From: Bacteroidales bacterium | Lineage (GTDB): Bacteria > Bacteroidota > Bacteroidia > Bacteroidales > UBA932 | NCBI GenBank assembly: GCA_024693285.1 | Contig: JAILLE010000038.1 | Location: 1 to 64,000, forward strand | DNA length: 64,000 bases | Reading direction: 5' to 3' | Shown here: piece after piece, positions 27,592 through 36,484 of the stretch | Position numbering within the stretch: the stretch's first letter is position 1 | Layout of the letters: each line of letters starts with the position of its first letter | Notes under the pieces: model-generated | Told to the model about the DNA's origin: nothing | Database searches by the model: none | What the model saw: only the letters and a program-made list of their open reading frames with translations | Translations under genes and position numbers: made by a program

Positions 27592-28589
27592 GCCTCAATC
27601 CCTTTATTATCAGTTGTTTCTATTAATATGTCCGCAGATTTCCTCGCTTCGACCTCCTGCTGGTGGATCATCTGGAAAGAATAAGAGAACTGCGCTCCAT
27701 ACAAGATGATCAGCCATCCGAACCTCAGCCACATCATGAAGAGAGGCAGGGCGGCGACCGCTCCGTAGACCGCGTTTATATTGGTAACAAGAACCTGTGT
27801 CTCAAGATATAGATACTGTAGCAGGGTGAAAATGATACCCGCCCAAAGCGCCGCTTTAAGAGCGAAACGATACTCGACCTTTGTGGCTGGAATGAACTTG
27901 TACATCGCGGAGAGAGTCATGATAGCCACACCACCGAATATGGCCCAACTCAAGAAGGATTTGATTCTGTTGGAGATTCCGAAACTGTTTGGAATCAGGT
28001 CGAGAACATGGGAATACACGACAGTCCCGGCGAAGAATATCAAGACGATAAACGGGATAAGTATCATGATTATGATATCTATCCCGTAACTCTTAAGCGC
28101 TTTCCTCTGGGGTTTCCTGACATGCCAGACATTATTGAACACTTTCTCCACCCTGTTCATCATCCAGATGACGAGCCAGACGAAGGAGAGAGCCGTGATG
28201 GCACCGAACACGCCTGACTTGGAAGCGTCAATGATATTCGCGGCGCTATTCATCAAGGTGTCGATGACAGTCTGGTTGATATCGGCGGAATACAAGGCGT
28301 CCCTAAGCACGTTCTCTAGCCCGAATCCACTGGTGACCGCGAATGCTACAGCGACCATCGGGACCAATGCGAGCGTGCAGAAATAGCTCAGGGCCACAGA
28401 TTGGAAACCGATCTTCTCGTCAGCGAAATTCTTGAAGGCGTCAATCACCACCTTTATGTCCATGACGACCCTGGCCTTTGCCTTTGAGAGCTCATTCAGG
28501 TTGAAATGCCAGATGTCATGGCCGATGAATTTGGTGATCCACCGGATGTAACTCTTGATTTTGAAAACCATATCGCCGAACCAACTCAT
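27588..28589 (-). CDS. YihY/virulence factor BrkB family membrane protein
   Basis: A 333-residue inner-membrane protein with about six transmembrane segments, matching the YihY/BrkB (formerly RNase BN-like) family. Visible conserved parts are VALSYFCTLALVPMVAVAF near residue 62, ITALSFVWLVIWMMNRVEKVFNNVW and the C-terminal LPLFMMWLRFGWLIILYGAQFSY. Function is not known. It starts five bases after the ligA stop and ends inside the relA/spoT start. Confidence 0.9.
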   Translation of the reverse strand: MSWFGDMVFKIKSYIRWITKFIGHDIWHFNLNELSKAKARVVMDIKVVIDAFKNFADEKIGFQSVALSYFCTLALVPMVAVAFAVTSGFGLENVLRDALYSADINQTVIDTLMNSAANIIDASKSGVFGAITALSFVWLVIWMMNRVEKVFNNVWHVRKPQRKALKSYGIDIIIMILIPFIVLIFFAGTVVYSHVLDLIPNSFGISNRIKSFLSWAIFGGVAIMTLSAMYKFIPATKVEYRFALKAALWAGIIFTLLQYLYLETQVLVTNINAVYGAVAALPLFMMWLRFGWLIILYGAQFSYSFQMIHQQEVEARKSADILIETTDNKGIEA

Positions 28590-28594
28590 ATCGC

Positions 28595-30652
28595 TCAGAA
28601 CAAAGTAGGTTCAACATCATCCTCGGCTTTCTCCTCTGGCTTGCCCGCTCCAATAGACGGGATCATGGCCATAAACTCCTCCTCGCCGATTATACTGATC
28701 CCAAGATCCCCGGCCTTCTTGATCTTCTCCGGACCGGGTTTCGAGCCGGCTAGAAGGAAACTGGTCTTGGAACTCACGGAGGAGCTGTTTTTGCCTCCGT
28801 TGACTTCTATCAGGCGCTTCATCTCGTCCCTTGAGACAGAGAAGTTTCCGGAGATCACGATTGTTTTCCCGGCAAGGGAATCGGAACTTGCGACCGGCTC
28901 CTCGACAGAGAATCTCAAGCCTGCTTCCTTGAGCCTCGCGATCTCATCAATATGCTTCGGAACTCTGAAGAAATCATAGACACTTCTGGCAATCACATCG
29001 CCTATATCCCTGACTTCCAGCAATTTCTCAACATTGGCCTCAGCTATCGCATCTATATCTCCGAAATACCTCGCGAGCTCTTTAGCGGTCGTCTCACCAA
29101 CGTATCGGATACCCAGAGCAAACAATACCCTCTCAAACGGAACAGTCTTAGAAACGGACAAGCTCTCGAGGAACCGCTCCGCGCTACGATCCTTCCAACC
29201 CTCAAGCATCATAAGCTGAGCCTTGGTAAGGGTATAGAAATCAGCGGGAGTCTTGACAAGGCCAAGGTTATACATCTGATCGACGGTCGCGTCACCCGCG
29301 AGAATATTCATGGCCTTCCTGCCAAGGAAATGCACCAACCTACCTTTGATTTGTGTGGGGCATCCGTCGATATTGGGACAGAACCATTTGGCCTCGTCCG
29401 AGTCTTTCACCAGGGGAGTGCCGCAATCAGGACAGACGGAAGGGAAAGCTGGCTTGACCGAGTCTTCCGGCCTCCTGGACAAGTCCACATCGATTATTTT
29501 CGGGATTATCTCGCCGCCCTTGATGACCTTGACCCAGTCTCCGACCCGAATGTCCATCTGTGACATGAAGTCCTCATTGTTGAGAGTGGCCCGTTTTACG
29601 ACCGTGCCTGCCAGCTGGACAGGGGAGAGATTCGCCACAGGGGTCACGGCTCCGGTGCGCCCGACCTGGTAGTCGATGGAGACCAATCTGGTCAGTGCCT
29701 CCTCAGCCTGGAACTTGAACGCCACTGCCCATCTGGGGGATTTGGCGGTGTAGCCCAATGTGTTCTGGTAGTCCAGCTCGTTAATCTTTATGACTATACC
29801 GTCCGTCGCGAAAGGGAGGAATCTCCGTTGCTTGTCCCAGTACGAAATGTATTCTTCAATCCCGTCGATCCCAGCGACCACCCGGCGCTCCGAAGAGACC
29901 GGTAGCCCCCATGAGGCGGCCGCATCCAGGGCCTCGGAATGAGTCGCGAATGCCACGCTCTGGGCTGGAATATGGTACAGGGTGCACATCAACCCTCTCT
30001 TCGCCACTTCTTTGGGATCCTGCAATTTGAGCGAGCCGGAGGCGGCGTTCCTGGGATTGGCGAAAGGCTGGTCCTCGTTGTCAAGGCGTTCCTTGTTGAG
30101 CCTGTCAAAGGACTCGTAGGGCATAAGAATCTCCCCGCGAATCTCAAACTCTTCAGGCCATCCGGATCCTTTCAAAGAAAGAGGAATATTACCGATCATC
30201 CTGACATTGGCGGTCACGTCATCACCGACGACACCGTCGCCCCTAGTCAGAGCCCTGAAAAGCTTTCCGTTCCTGTAAGTCAAACAGATAGCGGTACCAT
30301 CGAATTTCAGCTCACATGAATATGTGAACTTGGCCTCCCCGAGCTCCTTCTCAGCCCGGCGGACGAAATCCTCGATCTCACCAATGTTGTAGGTATTCCC
30401 GAGTGAGAGCATAGGGTAGCGATGTGGATACTGGGCGAAGCCCTTATCCAAGTCGCTTCCGACTTTCTGCGTAGGGGAGTCAGGAGCGCGCAGGTCTGGA
30501 TACTCAGTCTCAAGGTCCTCAAGCTCGCGCATCAGGTGGTCATATTCGAAATCGCTCATTGTCGGAGCGTTGTCGACGTAGTACCGCCTGCTGTTGATCC
30601 AGAGGATTTCCCTAAGCTCAAGTATTCTCTTTTCCGCCTGGTTCCGATCCAT
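28595..30652 (-). CDS. ligA: NAD-dependent DNA ligase LigA
   Basis: Seals nicks in duplex DNA using NAD+. From ATG 30652 the product is 685 residues, normal for LigA: domain Ia (RYYVDNAPTMSDFEYD), adenylation lysine at 116 in CELKFDGTAI, OB fold, four-Cys zinc finger (CPDCGTPL...CPNIDGCP), helix-hairpin-helix repeats and a C-terminal BRCT domain (LAGKTIVISGNFS). A longer frame to 30679 adds nine residues but lies close to the predicted start site at about 30670. It heads the six-gene minus operon. Confidence 0.96.
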   Translation of the reverse strand: MDRNQAEKRILELREILWINSRRYYVDNAPTMSDFEYDHLMRELEDLETEYPDLRAPDSPTQKVGSDLDKGFAQYPHRYPMLSLGNTYNIGEIEDFVRRAEKELGEAKFTYSCELKFDGTAICLTYRNGKLFRALTRGDGVVGDDVTANVRMIGNIPLSLKGSGWPEEFEIRGEILMPYESFDRLNKERLDNEDQPFANPRNAASGSLKLQDPKEVAKRGLMCTLYHIPAQSVAFATHSEALDAAASWGLPVSSERRVVAGIDGIEEYISYWDKQRRFLPFATDGIVIKINELDYQNTLGYTAKSPRWAVAFKFQAEEALTRLVSIDYQVGRTGAVTPVANLSPVQLAGTVVKRATLNNEDFMSQMDIRVGDWVKVIKGGEIIPKIIDVDLSRRPEDSVKPAFPSVCPDCGTPLVKDSDEAKWFCPNIDGCPTQIKGRLVHFLGRKAMNILAGDATVDQMYNLGLVKTPADFYTLTKAQLMMLEGWKDRSAERFLESLSVSKTVPFERVLFALGIRYVGETTAKELARYFGDIDAIAEANVEKLLEVRDIGDVIARSVYDFFRVPKHIDEIARLKEAGLRFSVEEPVASSDSLAGKTIVISGNFSVSRDEMKRLIEVNGGKNSSSVSSKTSFLLAGSKPGPEKIKKAGDLGISIIGEEEFMAMIPSIGAGKPEEKAEDDVEPTLF

Positions 30653-30676
30653 TTCTTGAAATCTGACAATAGAATA

Positions 30677-30684
30677 CAAATTTA
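30677..30684 (-). promoter_or_regulatory. Predicted -7 element for the ligA operon
   Basis: TAAATTTG on the minus strand matches TAnnTTTG exactly; start site near 30670, 18 bases before the ligA ATG at 30652. Confidence 0.6.
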
Positions 30685-30716
30685 ACGAAAATTGCCGATA
30701 ATTTCCAGAAATGGAT

Positions 30717-30724
30717 TAAATTTG
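30717..30724 (+). promoter_or_regulatory. Predicted -7 element for the phosphofructokinase gene
   Basis: TAAATTTG matches TAnnTTTG exactly; start site near 30730, about 39 bases before the ATG at 30769. An ATTG at 30691-30694 is a loose -33 candidate with a 22-bp spacer. Confidence 0.6.
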
Positions 30725-30768
30725 TGTCCGCTATCCGGAAAGGAATATCATTCAACAAAATAACTATC

Positions 30769-31998
30769 ATGAAAGATTCAATCATTATCCTCTGCGGTGG
30801 CGGCCCCGCGCCCGGAATGAACACTGTTGTGTTCTCAGTCGCCAAGACTTTCCTTTATAAAGGCTTCAGAGTCATTGGACTCCACGAAGGCTACAGCGGA
30901 CTGTTCCACAAAAATCCCCGCATCGAGGACATCGATTTCTTCAAGGCCGACGCTTATTTCAACAGAGGTGGTTCTTACCTCCAGATGAGCCGTTTCAAGC
31001 CTACTAACGAGGACTTTGAGAAGAATTTCAACCTTCCTCTTTTCCAGGAGAATAATGTAAAGCTCCTGGTCACCGTCGGTGGTGACGACACCGCTTCCAC
31101 CGCCAACAGGATCGCCAAGTTCCTTCAGGCGAAGAACTATCCGATCCACAATATTCATGTTCCCAAGACAATCGATAACGACCTGCCCCTCCCGGACAAC
31201 GCTCCGACCTTCGGCTTCAACTCGGCCAAGAATGAGGGCGCGCATATCGCCAGGACAGTTTATGAGGATGCCCGCACTTCCGGAACATGGCTTCTCATCT
31301 CCGCTATGGGTCGTTCCGCCGGCCATCTCGCGCTCGGAATCGGCGAGGCCACCCATTGCTCGATGACCATTATCCCCGAGATGTTCAACAAGACCCCGAT
31401 CTGCCTTGATAAGATCGTCAAGCTCGCTGTTTCAGCCATCCTGAAGCGCAAGATCTTGGGTATCCCTTACGGCACGGTGGTTGTCGCTGAAGGCGTGTTC
31501 CATGACCTTGATCCTGAGGAGATCAAGAACGCCGGTGTGACTATGACCTACGATGAGCACGGACATCCGGAGCTTGGCAAGATCAGCAAGGCCGTCCTCT
31601 TCAATGACATCCTCGAGAAGGAGTTCAAGAAGATCGGACTTAAGATTAAGACCCGTCCTGTGGAGATCGGCTACGATGTCCGTTGCCAGGATCCCGTCGC
31701 TTATGATCTTTCCTATTGCACGGAGCTCGCGATGGGTGTTTATGAGCTTTACTCAAAGGGAGAGACCGGTTGCATGGTCTATGTGGACAAGAATGGTGAC
31801 CCCAAACCTCTCTATCTGAAGGATTTGCAGAATGAGGAAGGAAAGATCCCTCCTCGTAGGGTCGACATCGATGGCGGCATCGCCAGGAACTATTATCTCC
31901 ACATTTGCCACTACATCACTCCCGATGACTACGAGGCCGCAAAGGCTTTCGTCGCCAATCCTGAGGAGTATGATTTCAAGAAGATACTAAACTGGTAA
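30769..31998 (+). CDS. Phosphofructokinase, PPi-dependent type
   Basis: Phosphorylates fructose 6-phosphate at C1. The 409-residue protein has CGGGPAPGMNTV at the start, GGDDT (104-108) in place of the GGDGS of ATP-dependent enzymes, and Lys133 in VPKTIDNDLP. The Asp and Lys at these places are the accepted marks of pyrophosphate specificity, so the reaction is probably reversible. Start is ATG 30769; the frame is open to 30724 but that would begin inside the promoter. The gene overlaps the convergent alpha-amylase gene by 12 bp. Confidence 0.92.
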   Translation: MKDSIIILCGGGPAPGMNTVVFSVAKTFLYKGFRVIGLHEGYSGLFHKNPRIEDIDFFKADAYFNRGGSYLQMSRFKPTNEDFEKNFNLPLFQENNVKLLVTVGGDDTASTANRIAKFLQAKNYPIHNIHVPKTIDNDLPLPDNAPTFGFNSAKNEGAHIARTVYEDARTSGTWLLISAMGRSAGHLALGIGEATHCSMTIIPEMFNKTPICLDKIVKLAVSAILKRKILGIPYGTVVVAEGVFHDLDPEEIKNAGVTMTYDEHGHPELGKISKAVLFNDILEKEFKKIGLKIKTRPVEIGYDVRCQDPVAYDLSYCTELAMGVYELYSKGETGCMVYVDKNGDPKPLYLKDLQNEEGKIPPRRVDIDGGIARNYYLHICHYITPDDYEAAKAFVANPEEYDFKKILNW

Positions 31999-33555
31999 GA
32001 CAGAGTATCCGAAGGCTCGTATGGAGACGCTCAGCTTGAGCGTCTCCTTTTTGTTTATCCCCATATAAGCCAACGCATCAGCAGGGATCATGATATCCAT
32101 CGCCGCGTCTTCGTCTGAAAAGTCGCACACAAAGAGCCTGGCATTGCTGTTTCCACCTCTCAGGAAGGCGAAATGCCTGTCCGGATCGAATCCATTATCT
32201 CGAGTTTGGCAATACCCCAAGTCGTATGTCCCGGAGCCTTCGATCTGAGGGTCGCCAGCTAGGGCGAGAATGTCTTCGTACATCCCCAGAACCTTCTTTT
32301 CTTTCGAGGTAAGTCCTTCACCCTCATGAATATAGGCGTACAAACTTCTCAATGAGGCCACACTCCACCAGTCGAATATCGTGGTACGTCCGTCAAGTCC
32401 GCTGAAACCTTCCTTATCCATCCCTGGTTCACCGACTTCCTGTCCTGAATAGATCATATATGGAGCATCGTTGAGCAGCAGTCCGGCGCATAGGGGAGCG
32501 GCGGCTTTGAGAGGATTCTTCCCAAAGAAATCTGAGGCGAAACGCTGCTCATCATGATTTTCGAGGAAGTTGAGCATTCTAGGCTGCAAGTCTCCAAGGA
32601 ACTGCCAGTTCCATGTTATTCCCTTGGCGGGGCCATTCCCATCGACAATGGCGCGTAACGTGTCGTACAAGCCGGATTTGTCGTACAGGAGATCGAATCC
32701 AACTTCCTCGATATAAAGCCTGTACAGATCCTTCTGGTATACCTCGGCGATGAATATCACATCCGGAAACTCAGCCTTGATTCCGGCTATAAGCCATTTC
32801 ATGAACTGCCACGGTACCATCTCCACCATGTCGCAGCGGAAACCGTCCACCCCTTTAAGGCACCAGTATCTCACAATTTCCAGCATCCGGTCCCATGTGG
32901 GAGTGTGGAAGTCGCAGTAATTCAGTCTTATAGTCTCATACCAATCGTTCTTTTCGGGGGCGGGGGAGAAGCGGTTGCCGGAGGCCTTGGCCGGGTTCTC
33001 GTAATATTGACCATTGTCAGTAAGGACAAGAGCCTGGCCAGGATAGTAGTAAAAATCATTCTCCGGCCGCCAATGGTATGAGCAGTCGTCCTTTTCACCG
33101 AGGACTCCGGAAGATGGTCTGTGGATTTGGCCGACCTTGCCGTAATCCCTGGAAACATGATTAGGGACAAAATCTATTATTGCCTTTAATCCAGCAGTGT
33201 GAGTTCTCTTTAATAAAGACTCGAACTCGATAAGTCTATTATATGGATTATCAGCTAGATAAGGATTAACGTCAAAGTAGTCTGTAATGGCGTAAGGAGA
33301 CCCGGCCCTGCCTTTGACGATGGCTGGGGCGGAAGACTCACATCCGGGAAAATCCTCTGTCGTGGCATGCCTGATAACTCCGGTATACCAGACATGGGTA
33401 ACACGGAGCTTTTCCTTAAGCCAGGTTAAAGTCTTATCGTCTACAGAATTGAATTTACCGCAACCGTTCTCCGCAAGGGAACCAGCAGGGACAGGGTCGC
33501 TGACGGGATTACCCCAAAGGCGGGGAAACATCTGGTAAACAATCGTTTTACTCAT
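31987..33555 (-). CDS. Alpha-amylase family protein (GH13), cytosolic
   Basis: Glycoside hydrolase of family 13, 522 residues, no signal peptide. The start IVYQMFPRLWG and the four GH13 regions are present: DFVPNH, GVDGFRCDM with nucleophile Asp242, FIAEVYQ with acid/base Glu271, and ENHDEQR with Asp335. It probably acts on cytosolic alpha-glucan such as glycogen or maltodextrin. Its ATG overlaps the end of the PEP/pyruvate-binding gene by eight bases, so the two are translationally coupled. Its own 3' end contains the terminator of the convergent phosphofructokinase gene. Confidence 0.92.
   Translation of the reverse strand: MSKTIVYQMFPRLWGNPVSDPVPAGSLAENGCGKFNSVDDKTLTWLKEKLRVTHVWYTGVIRHATTEDFPGCESSAPAIVKGRAGSPYAITDYFDVNPYLADNPYNRLIEFESLLKRTHTAGLKAIIDFVPNHVSRDYGKVGQIHRPSSGVLGEKDDCSYHWRPENDFYYYPGQALVLTDNGQYYENPAKASGNRFSPAPEKNDWYETIRLNYCDFHTPTWDRMLEIVRYWCLKGVDGFRCDMVEMVPWQFMKWLIAGIKAEFPDVIFIAEVYQKDLYRLYIEEVGFDLLYDKSGLYDTLRAIVDGNGPAKGITWNWQFLGDLQPRMLNFLENHDEQRFASDFFGKNPLKAAAPLCAGLLLNDAPYMIYSGQEVGEPGMDKEGFSGLDGRTTIFDWWSVASLRSLYAYIHEGEGLTSKEKKVLGMYEDILALAGDPQIEGSGTYDLGYCQTRDNGFDPDRHFAFLRGGNSNARLFVCDFSDEDAAMDIMIPADALAYMGINKKETLKLSVSIRAFGYSVLPV
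32023..32056 (+). terminator. Intrinsic terminator of the phosphofructokinase gene, inside alpha-amylase
   Basis: A perfect 10-bp GC-rich stem (32023-32032 with 32038-32047, loop AGCTT) is followed by TTTTTGTTT on the plus strand, 24 bp after the stop codon at 31998. The same bases encode the C-terminal part of the alpha-amylase on the minus strand. Confidence 0.85.
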
Positions 33556-36484
33556 TTTTGAGGCCGATTATCGATTTCCCGGAATTCCTGTCGATGAATC
33601 CTCTCAAATCCTTGGATGACCAGACTTTGGCGAATTCTCCCTCATATTCAAGATCCAAGGACTCCAGAGCTTTGAAATCGATCGAACCGGATCCGGCATA
33701 TTCATCAACTGAGAGATATCCAACCCCGAGGGAAGTGATGTTCTGGAAGAAGTGGGTTCCTTGGCTGGGCTCGATCCTGAACCCTTCCATACCGTATTCG
33801 ACTACCATCCTCGCGGCTGAGATATCAGTCCAGCTCACGGGGACTCCCAGCGTTGGAATTGAAGAGCCCCATCTTCCCGGGCCGATAAGGAAATATGACT
33901 TGCCTTCCTTAAGCATCCTGGAGTTAATAGCTGAGATCTCATCGGCCATCTGCCTTGTCTTCAACTTGTCGAAAACACCGGGGAGTATGGCGACAATGTG
34001 GTCTGTGTCCTGGAACAATCCATTGCCGAGGGCGTTGTCGCTAGTTACCAGGACTGTGGATAATGTCTTGGAAACCTCCTCCATTGAGGTGTTCTGGAAA
34101 GAAGTGCTTTCCGATACCGGCCTGACTTGGAGCAGCTCGAGGGCGGCCTCGCGCCCGGATGTGCCCTTTACAGGATCGAGGGCAAACTCGATCTCGACCT
34201 CCGACATGAGCTCGTTCCGGCAAATGTCCATGATTTCCGATAGGGCTTGGGCAAGAGGGAACCTGTCGTATTGGAATAACCCGTCGAATGAGATTACTCT
34301 TGGACCTCTGACGCCCATTCCTGGCTGCATACGGTCGTCCTGCGCCACATAGGTGGACACTACCAGCTCGGGCCTGTCATATTTCTCAAGTGCCTCAGTC
34401 ACAGGTATTCTCCTGAGGTTGACACCGTCGTTCTTGGAGATCTTGAAAGCCCCCGGACTGGTGTCAAGGACATACATCTCCGTCTGGGTGTCCCTCATGG
34501 CGAGGGAAGGGGAGGAGAGCTGCAATATCTTCTTGGTCGCTTTCGGACTGACCCTGAGGGTACGTCCTCCATCAACCACAGTCTTTCCAAGTCCGAAGGC
34601 AACGTTCAATATTCCGTCCGAAGGTTTCTCAGAACCAATCGGATACGCGTTGGACGACCTGGCCACACCGGATAACATCGGATAATAGTCGTCACCGTGT
34701 CTGGTGCCGCAGATGCTTTGGATAATGATGGCCATCTTCTCCTCTCCGATAAGGTTTCCGCTGGCCTGGATATAAGCTCGGCTGCCTGCGAAATAGGTCG
34801 AGGCATAGACGCTCTTTATGGCCTTGGTGATCTCCCTGAGCATCCTGTCCTTGTTCTCGACAAAAGGACACATGTATGTGGAATACACTCCCGCAAACGG
34901 CTGATAATTACTGTCTTCCAGTTTAGAGCTGGACCGGACAGCCACGGGGCTGTCCAAGGTCGCGACGAACGCCCTCAGCTTTTGCAACAGTTCAGCCGGA
35001 AGGATCGAGGCTACGAACTCTGACAAGATCTCGTCATCTGAAAGCTCGGAATCGATCACATGCTGTAGTCCGTTCTCGAGTACAAACCTGTCGAACCACT
35101 CGGTGGTCACAACAATAGTGCGTGGGATGGATATGCTCATCCCCGGATATTTGTCTGAGAGTGAATATTTCAGGACAAGATGATTGAGGAAAGCAAGGCC
35201 TCTGGCCTTACCGCCGAGGGAGCCTTCTCCCATCCTCGCGAACCAGAAATAGTCCTGATAAGAGTCTTCCTTGAAATCCGCGATGACTCCTTGGCCGATC
35301 ATCTGGTGGTACTTGTTGATCTGCTCCAGCAGGAAGGAACGGAACTCGGAAGCTACCGTATGGTGCTCAGCCTTAAATGTTTCCGCCAGGTTGAACAGCC
35401 CCCTCGCATAAAGCCATTTCGAGAACATATTCCTGGAGGTATTGCTGACAAGGACCTCATCCGGAATGTCTCCGATTATGTCTTCCAACTCTGTCAGGCT
35501 GGCGGCCCGACCGTATTCCGTGCCATCGGCATCCTTGAAAACGAAGTCTCCGAAGCCGAACTCCTGCTTCATATAGTCTCCAAGCTGCATGAACAGTGTC
35601 CTGGAGAACTTCTTGAGGAACCCGACTCCGAGTTGCTCGGCGACCTTGGCTATGCTTCCTTGCGAGGATTGCAACAACACAGGCATGAGGGGATCGTATT
35701 CCTTGATGATCCTGACCAGGTCAAGCCCGGCGTCAAGTTTCTCGGACTTGCTGCTGTCTCCCTTGCGGATCACCATGCCGACATCGGAGATGACTCCCAT
35801 CAGGTTCTCCTTGTATCTCTCGAAATATGCCAAGGCATCCTCATAACATGTGGCGAGAAGGATTTTCGGTCTGGAGCGCTTGCGGTATTTCTTCTGGTCA
35901 TCGTTTAGGAACTCGGTCAGGAACTCACGGCTCTGAGTGATCAGAAGCTTATATAACTCAGGCAGATAGGTGGAGTAATAACGAACTGAGTCCTCGACCA
36001 GGAGAATCACTCTGACTCCGACCTCAAACACATCGTTCTCGGCGTTGACCGAGTCCTCGATAAGTTTGACAATGGCGAGAATCAAGTCGGCGTTGCCCTG
36101 CCAGCTGAACACGAAGTCAATTCCGGATCGGTCATTCTCGAAAATCCTCTGCCTGACCGACTTGGAGTAGTGAATCAGCATGATGAACGGGATATTGGAT
36201 CCTTCTCCACGCAGTTTCGCGGCGAACTCGAAGACCTCCTTGTCACGGTCGTTGTACATGCATATTATCATGTCAATCTCCGAGTCGGTCTCGAGGATCT
36301 TGCCTGCCTCGACCGATGAGTTAGCCCAGATGAAGGTCGGGGGATTGCTCAGGTTCAACTCCCTGTATTCGCTCACGATCTGACTCTCGATCCGTCCATC
36401 CTCCTCGAGGGTGAACGCGTCGTAGTTGCTGCAGATCATCAGGATTCTCCTGATTCTGGAGCGCATCAATGATTCTTCGTTCAT
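33548..36484 (-). CDS. Double receiver-like plus PEP/pyruvate-binding domain protein
   Basis: A 978-residue protein often labelled PEP synthase, but only the nucleotide-binding PPDK_N half is present: GSLGGKARGLAF (421-432) and AVRSSSKLEDS. I see neither the phosphohistidine swivel domain nor the PEP-binding TIM barrel. The N-terminus carries two response-regulator-like domains: a degenerate one (about 10-145) and one (about 157-300) that keeps Glu164-Asp165, the phospho-acceptor Asp234 in ISDVGM, Ser273/274 and Lys291/292. It could be a phosphorylation-controlled regulator or phosphotransferase. It overlaps the methyltransferase gene (ATGA) and the amylase gene. Known in Bacteroidetes but, to my knowledge, uncharacterised. 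Confidence 0.85.
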   Translation of the reverse strand: MNEESLMRSRIRRILMICSNYDAFTLEEDGRIESQIVSEYRELNLSNPPTFIWANSSVEAGKILETDSEIDMIICMYNDRDKEVFEFAAKLRGEGSNIPFIMLIHYSKSVRQRIFENDRSGIDFVFSWQGNADLILAIVKLIEDSVNAENDVFEVGVRVILLVEDSVRYYSTYLPELYKLLITQSREFLTEFLNDDQKKYRKRSRPKILLATCYEDALAYFERYKENLMGVISDVGMVIRKGDSSKSEKLDAGLDLVRIIKEYDPLMPVLLQSSQGSIAKVAEQLGVGFLKKFSRTLFMQLGDYMKQEFGFGDFVFKDADGTEYGRAASLTELEDIIGDIPDEVLVSNTSRNMFSKWLYARGLFNLAETFKAEHHTVASEFRSFLLEQINKYHQMIGQGVIADFKEDSYQDYFWFARMGEGSLGGKARGLAFLNHLVLKYSLSDKYPGMSISIPRTIVVTTEWFDRFVLENGLQHVIDSELSDDEILSEFVASILPAELLQKLRAFVATLDSPVAVRSSSKLEDSNYQPFAGVYSTYMCPFVENKDRMLREITKAIKSVYASTYFAGSRAYIQASGNLIGEEKMAIIIQSICGTRHGDDYYPMLSGVARSSNAYPIGSEKPSDGILNVAFGLGKTVVDGGRTLRVSPKATKKILQLSSPSLAMRDTQTEMYVLDTSPGAFKISKNDGVNLRRIPVTEALEKYDRPELVVSTYVAQDDRMQPGMGVRGPRVISFDGLFQYDRFPLAQALSEIMDICRNELMSEVEIEFALDPVKGTSGREAALELLQVRPVSESTSFQNTSMEEVSKTLSTVLVTSDNALGNGLFQDTDHIVAILPGVFDKLKTRQMADEISAINSRMLKEGKSYFLIGPGRWGSSIPTLGVPVSWTDISAARMVVEYGMEGFRIEPSQGTHFFQNITSLGVGYLSVDEYAGSGSIDFKALESLDLEYEGEFAKVWSSKDLRGFIDRNSGKSIIGLKNE

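Noticed and set aside
33548..36484. Annotation as phosphoenolpyruvate synthase
   Set aside because: Only the PPDK_N domain is visible; the phosphohistidine and PEP-binding domains are missing.
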